NCBI RefSeq assembly: GCF_030622045.1
Contig: NZ_CP130886.1
Coordinates: forward strand, 4,400,001-4,464,000
DNA: 64,000 nt
Direction: 5' to 3'
Source: Planctellipticum variicoloris
Lineage (GTDB): Bacteria > Planctomycetota > Planctomycetia > Planctomycetales > Planctomycetaceae
The notes beneath the pieces were generated by a model. It made no database searches, was not told the origin of the DNA, and saw only the letters and a program-made list of their open reading frames with translations. The translations under genes were made by a program, and so were the position numbers. Of this stretch, positions 55,387-62,033 are shown one piece after another (the first letter of the stretch is position 1; the number at the start of each line of letters is the position of its first letter).

Positions 55387-56733
55387 ATGAGGTCAGGCAT
55401 GTACGTCTTCCGTTGTTCAATGGCTGTGCTCGCTGGAGCGGGGCTCGCACTCTGTTCGGTCAATGCCGGCGAATGGACTCGCTTTCGCGGTTCCGACGGA
55501 AACAGCATCGCCGGCGAATCCCGGCATCCGACGGAGTGGGGCGAAAACGTCAACGTGGCCTGGAAGGTTCCGATTCCGGGACGCGGCTGGTCTCAGCCGG
55601 TGGTCACGGGCGACAGGGTGTTTGTGACGACCGCCGTGACCGAGAACGAAGAGCAGCCGAAGCGCTTCGACGGAGGGATCACGCCGGGCGCGAAGGATGC
55701 GCGGCAGAGCGACTATCAGTGGAAGGTCTATTGTCTGTCGCTGAAAACGGGAGAAATCCTCTGGGAACGGACGCCGTTCGAGGGGAAGCCGGAGACGCCT
55801 AAGCATCGCGGCAACACCTATGCCTCGGAGACGCCGGTCACCGACGGCGAACGGGTGATCGCCTATTTCGGGATGCGCGGCGTCGTCTGCTTCGACCTCG
55901 CCGGGCAGCAACAGTGGAGCAAGAGCCTGGGGTCCTACCCCACGCAGGCGGGCTGGGGAACGGGCAGCTCGCCGCTAATCCTGGGGAACGCAGTGGTGAT
56001 CCAGTGCGATAACGACAAGTCGTCGTTCCTGGTCGGGCTCGACAAGCGGACGGGGGACGAACTGTGGCGCATCGACCGGGATGAGAAAACCAACTGGTCG
56101 ACACCCTACCTCTGGAAAAACAAGTTGCGCACGGAGCTGGTCGTCGCCGGCGGCAAGAAGATGCGCTCCTACGATCCCGAGTCGCGAGAGATCCTGTGGG
56201 AGATGGCCGGCAGCGGCAGGACTTCGGTCTCTCCGGTCGGCGATGACGAGCTGCTCTACGTCGATTCCGTCAACTGGTTCCAGGGCAGCCCGGGCCGCCT
56301 CGCCGCCATCCGCGCGGGAGCGTCCGGCGACATTTCGCTGCCGAACGATAAAACGACTTCCAGCCCATCCGTCGCGTGGAGCATCAATCTGACGTCCTAC
56401 CGCAACTCTTCCCCGCTGCTGTACGAGGGCGGTCTCTACATGCTGGAGCAGTCCGGGGGCATCGTCCGCTGCTTCGACGCGAAGACGGGCAAAGTCCGCT
56501 TTCAGCAGCGTCTCCCGGATTCGCCGGGGTTCGCCGCGTCCCCCTGGTCCAGCCAGGGAAAAGTCTTCCTGCTGGACGACGCCGGAACAACATTCGTGCT
56601 GGAGCCCGGCCCGGCCTACAAGCTGATTGCGTCGAACAAGCTGAGCGACGAGATCTTCTGGTCGTCAGCCGCGATCACCGGCGACCAGCTCCTGCTGCGC
56701 GGGCAGGGGCATGTGTATTGCATTCGGGAGTGA
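55387..56733 (+). CDS. Secreted PQQ-like beta-propeller protein
   Basis: The product has 448 residues. A signal peptide (CSMAVLAGAGLALCSVNAGE) is followed by a quinoprotein-type propeller. Tryptophan-docking repeats such as WKVYCLSLKTGEILWERTPF, VGLDKRTGDELWRIDRDEKT and YDPESREILWEMAGSGRT are clear. Such proteins are very common in planctomycetes; most lack a proven PQQ cofactor and may bind proteins or sugars. ATG 55399 with GAGG upstream is an alternative start and leaves the signal peptide intact. Confidence 0.9.
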   Translation: MRSGMYVFRCSMAVLAGAGLALCSVNAGEWTRFRGSDGNSIAGESRHPTEWGENVNVAWKVPIPGRGWSQPVVTGDRVFVTTAVTENEEQPKRFDGGITPGAKDARQSDYQWKVYCLSLKTGEILWERTPFEGKPETPKHRGNTYASETPVTDGERVIAYFGMRGVVCFDLAGQQQWSKSLGSYPTQAGWGTGSSPLILGNAVVIQCDNDKSSFLVGLDKRTGDELWRIDRDEKTNWSTPYLWKNKLRTELVVAGGKKMRSYDPESREILWEMAGSGRTSVSPVGDDELLYVDSVNWFQGSPGRLAAIRAGASGDISLPNDKTTSSPSVAWSINLTSYRNSSPLLYEGGLYMLEQSGGIVRCFDAKTGKVRFQQRLPDSPGFAASPWSSQGKVFLLDDAGTTFVLEPGPAYKLIASNKLSDEIFWSSAAITGDQLLLRGQGHVYCIRE

Positions 56734-56819
56734 TTTTCTGGTTGCCGCCGGGTGCCACCGATCTGAAGGAGATGCCGGAGGTCCTGCAGATCTGACAGCC
56801 GGAAACGTGAGGGCCTGGC

Positions 56820-57575
56820 CTAACCTCCGCAAATCCCGCACGCTCGCCCCTCGGTCGAACGGCAAAAGTAGCCGTGATTCGTGTTGGCGAAGTTCCTGCA
56901 GCGGGAATTGTGACGGACGCCGGTACCGGTATTCAGCCAAAACTTCCTGGTCGAACTCGCAGGCACGATCTCGGGCTTTTCCGCGGCGGTAATACGGGGA
57001 CCGACGAAACCCGCCGGAACGATGACCGGTTTTTCCAATCCCCGGTAATCCCAGGGGGCCATCGGCCTGTCCTGCGCCCAGAGTCCGCGCTTTGCGGCAC
57101 GAGCAGCCCTCTCGGCGGTCGCGAACTTTTCCTGGCTGTTGTACTTCGTGAAATGCCAGCCCCAGCCGTCCTCCACGAGCTTCAAGTTGACATCGGTGCC
57201 GTCGACCTCGACGAAGCCGAGCGTGCGGTCGTACTTGTCAGTGCCTGTCGTATGGACGTTGACCACCCTCCCGGAGACCATCTCGGCCAGTGCAGTCGTG
57301 GCTCTCATCCCGTAGGCCTGGCCGCGTTCCGGGGCATCAATCCCCTCCAGCCGGATCTTCACCTGCAGGTTGTCATCGGTCAGGATGGTCAGCGTGTCCC
57401 CGTCGGCGATCCGGATCACCTTCCCAGTGAGCGTCTCGACGATCCTCGGTTCTGTCGGCGGCCGGGAGGAGAGCGCGGACGCCAAGTCGAACTGGTCGCA
57501 GCCGGCGAACAGGGAAATGACCAGCCACGCAGAGATAGCGGTACGCGTGACGCGTAGGAAGCCGGCGTCCACCAT
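56820..57575 (-). CDS. SNase-family nuclease lipoprotein
   Basis: The product has 251 residues. The N-terminus ends in a lipobox (VISLFAGC), so it is likely lipid-anchored outside the inner membrane. The staphylococcal-nuclease domain (about 40-160) shows VIRIADGDTLTIL (metal Asp), VKIRLEGIDAPERGQ (catalytic Arg and Asp) and DKYDRTLGFVEV (second Arg). A C-terminal Cys-rich motif (RHNSRCRNFANTNHGYFCRS then ACGICGG) may bind zinc. It would cut DNA or RNA outside the cytoplasm, for nutrition or against foreign DNA. ATG 57575 has GGAG 7 bp upstream; the open frame to 57806 is unsupported. Confidence 0.9.
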   Translation of the reverse strand: MVDAGFLRVTRTAISAWLVISLFAGCDQFDLASALSSRPPTEPRIVETLTGKVIRIADGDTLTILTDDNLQVKIRLEGIDAPERGQAYGMRATTALAEMVSGRVVNVHTTGTDKYDRTLGFVEVDGTDVNLKLVEDGWGWHFTKYNSQEKFATAERAARAAKRGLWAQDRPMAPWDYRGLEKPVIVPAGFVGPRITAAEKPEIVPASSTRKFWLNTGTGVRHNSRCRNFANTNHGYFCRSTEGRACGICGG

Positions 57576-57843
57576 TCGATCTCCAGACGAAAAGAACCCC
57601 GTGAAGGTTTCGACGGAGTTCTGCCGGAATGGTGAGGCGCCGATCGCTCGGCTGCCGCTGGCCAGCAGTTCAACCCCATCAAACGTAGGTCGCGAGTTCA
57701 GTACACGCAAACGAAATTGGCGTCGTGCGACAGGATTTGCGGCGTGCTGGGAGGAAAGCACGACAGCAGAAATCTGATCCGGGGGTGGGACGGGCCTTGG
57801 AATCAAGCCAGAGCGGACATACGAAGGACTGCGTCAGTCGGTG

Positions 57844-58626
57844 TCAAGCCTGGCCCGCAGCATCATTCTTGGCCCGACGCTTTTTCGCACGCGACATGAT
57901 CGCTTCGATTCTGCTGTATGACTCTTCCGTATCTGGCATCTTCTCGATGACGTGAGCCACGAGTACCTCGCACATTTCCGCGATCTCCCGGCAGAACGTA
58001 GTCGTCACCACAAGCTGATCGCCGTCGAACGAGAGTCCCGATTTCCCGGCCGCGATGCGGGAGGCGACGTATTCGTCGACTTGTTTAGAACGTTTGGCCG
58101 TCTTAATTCCGGTCATGTCGTCAGGTCCGCCATCTAGCCCAGCAACGTACCGGCGGCCGTTGTCATGAACGATCTGGTTTCGCACTTCTCGGATGTTTTC
58201 GTGGAGCTCAGACCAGATTGGGAGAAGCTGAACTCCACGATCCTTTAGATGCTTATGCACAAGTTCCAGCGTATTGCATTTGTCGGCATTCTTCTCGCCA
58301 ACTTCCAGCGATTCGGTTTCATGAATGATATCCGTCCGGCATGCCTCGACCATCTCATGCTCAAAATGCGACCAGACCATCGTCAGCGCATTTTGGCCGA
58401 ACAGGCTGGGGAATACCTCGGAGACGTACAAGAACCCCTCATCGTACCATTCGCCGAGTTGGCTGCGTTCCGCTTCGGAAAGATGTTTGGCTGCTTCTTC
58501 GAACTTCGCGGCGTACTCCATCTGGTCGCGAGCGAACCGTTCGTCCATGTGTGATAAATATCCCCGGAAATTGTCGAACTGCAACCGACTCATGAACTGA
58601 GTGAGCTGTTTCATGGACGAGTACAT
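57844..58626 (-). CDS. Hypothetical protein with HEPN-like RNxxxH motif
   Basis: The product has 260 residues, is all-helical in appearance and has no signal. VRNQIVHDNGRR gives Arg149-x4-His154, the signature of HEPN ribonucleases and of RiboL-PSP/MAE_28990-type HEPN proteins. An upstream helix (TMVWSHFEHEMVEACRTDII) is typical of the fold. AAAGGAG precedes ATG 58626. Codon use is slightly less GC-rich than in neighbours and a RAYT/REP region lies beside it, so it may be acquired. The function is unknown; a defence or toxin role is speculative. Confidence 0.72.
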   Translation of the reverse strand: MYSSMKQLTQFMSRLQFDNFRGYLSHMDERFARDQMEYAAKFEEAAKHLSEAERSQLGEWYDEGFLYVSEVFPSLFGQNALTMVWSHFEHEMVEACRTDIIHETESLEVGEKNADKCNTLELVHKHLKDRGVQLLPIWSELHENIREVRNQIVHDNGRRYVAGLDGGPDDMTGIKTAKRSKQVDEYVASRIAAGKSGLSFDGDQLVVTTTFCREIAEMCEVLVAHVIEKMPDTEESYSRIEAIMSRAKKRRAKNDAAGQA

Positions 58627-59096
58627 GGCTGCTCCTTTGGAAATCACGAAGAAGGTCAAGACCCGAGAACCACAAAAAGGTTCGAATTCACCCATGAATC
58701 ATCGCGGGGTGGCACAGGTTGGCCGTCCTTGTCATTAGCCACATCTTAGCTTCAGCGCGGCGGCGGCGGGCGAGCAGGCTGGTTCCCGCTTCGGTTCCCG
58801 ATTCCCGTCTCCTCCCCTGCCGCCGCAACGCCGCTCCGATCTCGCGAGTGGCCCCGGTTGCCGTTCCGGCGGCTACCGGGGCGGCGCAGCCGTGGGAAGT
58901 TTGGAACACGTTGGACTCGATCTCTGTCAGATCCGAAACTCACCGTTCGAGCTCACGACGGTAGGCGACTTCTGCCGCGCGCGGCACAGGGTCGGGAATT
59001 GGGCAACTGGCAGCTCTGTCGTGAAAACAAGCTTCCTGTGCCTTTGGCACCCCGGTAGGACGCAGACGTCCACAACCGGGGCCACCCGCGGACAGC
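58627..59096. other. Non-coding region beside the REP/RAYT locus
   Basis: I see no gene with a ribosome site. A small inverted repeat (CCCCGGT...ACCGGGG) lies near 58852-58882. The region ends where a 230-bp copy of the RAYT 5' region begins. Confidence 0.45.
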
Positions 59097-59326
59097 GGCA
59101 TCCGGCGGTAGCACGAGAACGTCAATTCGTGCACGTGTCCCGGCTCTTCAAGATGTCGTACCAGCTTTCGATGTGGCGGCCGCACAGTCCGTACAGTAGC
59201 ATCCGGCCAAGGGCGACGGAATGACGGAATCCGACCCATTCGAATCAGTGGGCCGCGTGTCCGGAAATGTTGGCGGCCCCGTGATTCGGGAAGAGCACTG
59301 CTGGCCCGCAGACGGGCCAGCAGTGA
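59097..59326 (-). pseudogene. Truncated duplicate of the RAYT 5' region
   Basis: Bases 59097-59326 match 59997-60226 at an offset of exactly 900 bp without gaps and with about 20 differences. The copy includes the first ~30 codons of the transposase (GTG 59185, encoding RPPHRKLVRHLEEPGHVHEL) and the upstream REP hairpin, then stops abruptly. It is a remnant of a second RAYT unit. Confidence 0.88.
59296..59325 (+). repeat. REP-like hairpin 1
   Basis: CACTGCTGGCCCG (59296-59308) pairs perfectly with CGGGCCAGCAGTG (59313-59325). It is preceded by AAGAG, as in the other two copies. Confidence 0.88.
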
Positions 59327-59406
59327 CGCCCGACGCGGTCCTACGATACGGTTCGCCCGGACTTGGCCGGCTGAACTCGCGGCGGCTGCGGCTGGCATCG
59401 ATCGAA

Positions 59407-59452
59407 CGCCGGGTGCCACTGCTGGACCGTCCGCGGGCCAGCAGTGCTCTTC
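59407..59452 (-). repeat. REP-like hairpin 2 (inverted), just downstream of RAYT
   Basis: On the minus strand it reads AAGAGCACTGCTGGCCCG, a short loop, then the CCAGCAGTGGCACCCGGCG end. This is the same unit as hairpins 1 and 3. It lies about 50 bp after the RAYT stop codon, in opposite orientation to hairpin 3. Confidence 0.88.
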
Positions 59453-59503
59453 AAATCTTCGTGGCCGATTCCGCGGTTTCAAGAGGTCCGGATCGTCACG
59501 GAA

Positions 59504-60085
59504 TCACTCCAGCAATTCCGGCGGCAGCGGTGTCAGCCGGGGCAACAGTGGATCGAGCGGTTCAGCGGGCAGCAGGTGGTACCGGGCACTCGACCACTTC
59601 CAGTCGATAGCCCGCTCACACAAACCCCGACGAACGGGATTGCAGTGGATGTAGTCGACGGCCAGAACGATTGCGTTCGGTTCGAAGAGATTGCGGTCAT
59701 ACCCCGGTCCTTCCTGCCAGAACCGGAACGTTTCCACTCCCGGCCGCTGGCGAACCGTCAGCGTCTCGACCAGCGGACTCGAACGTTGCATCAGATCCCG
59801 TTTGATCCGACCGGAAAAGGGCCGTTTGATAGCCGTCAGCAACGACGATATCGGGCTGGCATCCTGCCGCGGCTGAACCAGCAGGTGAACGTGCTCGGGC
59901 ATGATCACAAACGCAAATAGCCGATAGTCGTGTCGGGCGACGGCCCGGTCGACGGCCTCGCAGAACCATGTCCGCCAGAGATCGTTCGTCAGCAATGGCA
60001 TCCGGCGGTAGCACGAGAACGTCAATTCGTGCACGTGTCCCCGCTCTTCAAGATGTTGCACCAGCTTTCGATGTGGCGGTCGCAT
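59504..60085 (-). CDS. REP-associated tyrosine transposase (RAYT)
   Basis: The product has 193 residues of the IS200-like Y1 superfamily: ELTFSCYRRMPLLTNDLWRT at the N-terminus, the HUH metal motif in FVIMPEHVHLLVQP, and a C-terminal tail with YIHCNPVRRGLCERAIDWKW typical of RAYTs. The catalytic Tyr probably lies in or near SLLTAIKR to EGPGYDRNLFEPN. ATG 60085 begins the conserved part; the frame extends to 60508 across a REP and is not credible there. REP hairpins flank the gene in inverted orientation (59407-59452 and 60191-60234), the usual domesticated REP/RAYT layout. Confidence 0.9.
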   Translation of the reverse strand: MRPPHRKLVQHLEERGHVHELTFSCYRRMPLLTNDLWRTWFCEAVDRAVARHDYRLFAFVIMPEHVHLLVQPRQDASPISSLLTAIKRPFSGRIKRDLMQRSSPLVETLTVRQRPGVETFRFWQEGPGYDRNLFEPNAIVLAVDYIHCNPVRRGLCERAIDWKWSSARYHLLPAEPLDPLLPRLTPLPPELLE

Positions 60086-60190
60086 GGTCCGTACAGTAAC
60101 ATGCGGGCAGGGACGACGGAATGACGGAATCCGACCGATTGGAATCAGCCGACCGCGTGGCCGGAAGTGTTGGCGGTCCGGTGATTCGGG

Positions 60191-60234
60191 AAGAGCACTG
60201 CTGGCCCGCAGACGGTCCAGCAGTGGCACCCGGC
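60191..60234 (+). repeat. REP-like hairpin 3, upstream of RAYT
   Basis: CACTGCTGGCCCG (60196-60208) pairs with CGGTCCAGCAGTG (60213-60225) with one mismatch. The flanks AAGAG and GCACCCGGCG are shared with hairpin 2. Confidence 0.88.
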
Positions 60235-60806
60235 GGAGCCTCAAACCTCCGCACCCGCTCATCTCCGGACGTCTCCGCGCCCCTCTGCCAGAGATCTTTC
60301 CTGGAATTCTCGAAAATTCCCCCGATCTGCTCTTGCAATCCCGCCATACCAGAGTGAACGTGCGAATCGTCAGTCGGGTGACGAGATGCATGCACGCCGC
60401 GGGACGACCCAAAGCGCTCGAGCCGATCCCGATCGACAAGCGGGCCTGATCAGGGCCCATCACGGCCGGGCCGAAACGTCCGGTCGAGGGAGCGCACATC
60501 GTGCGCACTCACTCGGCGTCGAGATTCTTCCCGTTCTTACGCGGGCCACAAACCCGCAAACCTGATCACAGCCAGCTCAAAAGACCTGGCGGAGCGGACT
60601 TCGACAACCCGCTCCGCCAGGTCCGGGCCGGCCACATTTCGCAGCAGCCTCGCCGCAGGCCACGCTCGCGGTGCGCTCCACGTGCCGCCGCGCGCCCTCT
60701 GCCACTCTGCAATTGGCATCCTTCATTCGGCAATTGACGGGGCCGGCCGTGGCGACCGTGGCGTCAGTCCAAGCATGGCTCTTTCCAAGTTCCGTCTGAA
60801 CAAGCT
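60235..60806. other. Non-coding region with hairpins and motif copies
   Basis: GGGCCTGATCAGGGCCC (60442-60458) is the exact complement of the motif at 15097-15113. A perfect 14-bp hairpin pairs ACCTGGCGGAGCGG (60585-60598) with CCGCTCCGCCAGGT (60609-60622). A short heptamer tract (aattggc, atccttc, attcggc, aattgac) lies at 60711-60738. No gene is supported. Confidence 0.6.
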
Positions 60807-60884
60807 GTAGGGTGAGTCGAGTCTTCGAGGCTCACCATAACTCGTCATCGAAGAGGTAAGCCTCGCGGACTCGACTCACCCTAC
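60807..60884. repeat. 78-bp hyphenated palindrome, copy 2
   Basis: This has the same unit as 55187-55264, inverted: 30-bp arms around an 18-bp centre. Similarity to copy 1 continues past the right end (tttgaaactaggaagagct). It lies between convergent or unrelated genes. Confidence 0.92.
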
Positions 60885-60981
60885 TTTGAAACTAGGAAGA
60901 GCTGTGTCAGTCCAAGGGAGCTGAAGCGCTCGCACGGCTGACACAGCCGTGGCACACCATTCAGTCAACAGCCCCCCGCCC

Positions 60982-61668
60982 TCAACCAAACTGCAGCACC
61001 GTCGGCTCGGCCTGTCGCGGACTCGCCGGCAGTCCGAGGCTGGTCTGCAGGTCGCTGAAGAGCTGGTCGAGGGAGCGGTGGCTTTTGCCCCAGTCGTACA
61101 TCTGGCCGGGGATGTCGGTCGTCGCCGCCACGCGCGTCTGCTGCCCGTGGCGCACCAGCGAGATCGTCAGCGTCCCTTTCGGCGCGCAGACCGACGACGG
61201 CAGATCGGCCGTCAGGGCGCAGCCGGCCGCCGATTGCTCCGCGCCGTGAAACGTCTGGCCGTGCCGGGCGAACGAGCAGAGGGTCCGGGCGATCGCCCGG
61301 CCGATGGGAACCCCGACCACCTCGGTCCGCTCCTTGCCGGTCCGGATGCCCCACGAGGCATACAGCGGCTGCACGACGGCGGCCAGTTTTTCCAGGGGAA
61401 TGGGGGAGGCGACGATCTTGTCGTAGAGGGCCAGAATCGCCTCGCCGGACAACCCCTTTGGCGCGGACGCCGCATGGCGGGCGATGACAGTCCGGACCGC
61501 AGCCACGCGGACGATGTGTTCGTAACGGGCGTCCTGCTCCCAGTCCGTCTGGTCCGAGGGGGAGTCGTCATCCCCCGGCGTCAGCGACGCGTCGGGAGTC
61601 TGGAGAGGGCTGCCGCACTGGTGGCAGAATCTGCCGGTGGCTTTCACGCCGCACTGCGAACAATACAT
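60982..61668 (-). CDS. Zinc-ribbon hypothetical protein
   Basis: The product has 228 residues. The N-terminus is a zinc ribbon (MYCSQCGVKATGRFCHQCGS). An acidic linker (DDDSPSDQTDWEQDARY) and an alpha/beta domain of about 170 residues follow (VVGVPIGRAIARTLCSFARH, GTLTISLVRHGQQTRVAATT). No signal or membrane span is seen. I do not recognise the main domain. The ribbon suggests binding to nucleic acid or protein in the cytoplasm. Confidence 0.75.
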   Translation of the reverse strand: MYCSQCGVKATGRFCHQCGSPLQTPDASLTPGDDDSPSDQTDWEQDARYEHIVRVAAVRTVIARHAASAPKGLSGEAILALYDKIVASPIPLEKLAAVVQPLYASWGIRTGKERTEVVGVPIGRAIARTLCSFARHGQTFHGAEQSAAGCALTADLPSSVCAPKGTLTISLVRHGQQTRVAATTDIPGQMYDWGKSHRSLDQLFSDLQTSLGLPASPRQAEPTVLQFG

Positions 61669-61938
61669 GCCGCCCTCCTGGCCAATGGCGTCCCGGCCGC
61701 ACGCCGCCGGCGGTCCCCTCCCCTGTTATCGGCAGGCCCGTTTTTCCGGGACCGGCAAAATCGGGGGGTGAAACGGGAAGGACGAGCGTTTCACGCGGGG
61801 GAGGCGGGTTCATTCGGAAGGGAAAGCCGGGGTCCAAGCGACCATCGGGATCGCGCACAGCTCGACCCGCCAGGCGGGCCACGCCTTCCTCGCGGAGAGC
61901 ATTCCACAACCTGGCAATCAGTGCGACGGAAAAAGAGA

Positions 61939-62008
61939 GCGGGTGAAGGGAATCGAACCCTCGCCTAAAGCTTGGGAAGCTTTCATTCTACCATTGAACT
62001 ACACCCGC
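61939..62008 (-). tRNA. tRNA-Gly (CCC)
   Basis: The minus strand folds as a 70-nt tRNA. The acceptor arm is GCGGGTG/CACCCGC, the D-arm contains TTCAATGGTAGA, the anticodon stem is AAAGC/GCTTT with loop TTCCCAA (anticodon CCC, reading GGG), and the T-arm is GAGGG-TTCGATT-CCCTT. CCA is not encoded. Confidence 0.96.
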
Positions 62009-62033
62009 GGACTTCGACATCTTGATCAATCTC

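Noticed and set aside
60086..60508. Longer N-terminus for the RAYT protein
   Set aside because: It would translate through a REP hairpin. The conserved domain starts at ATG 60085, and the duplicated copy keeps homology from the same point.
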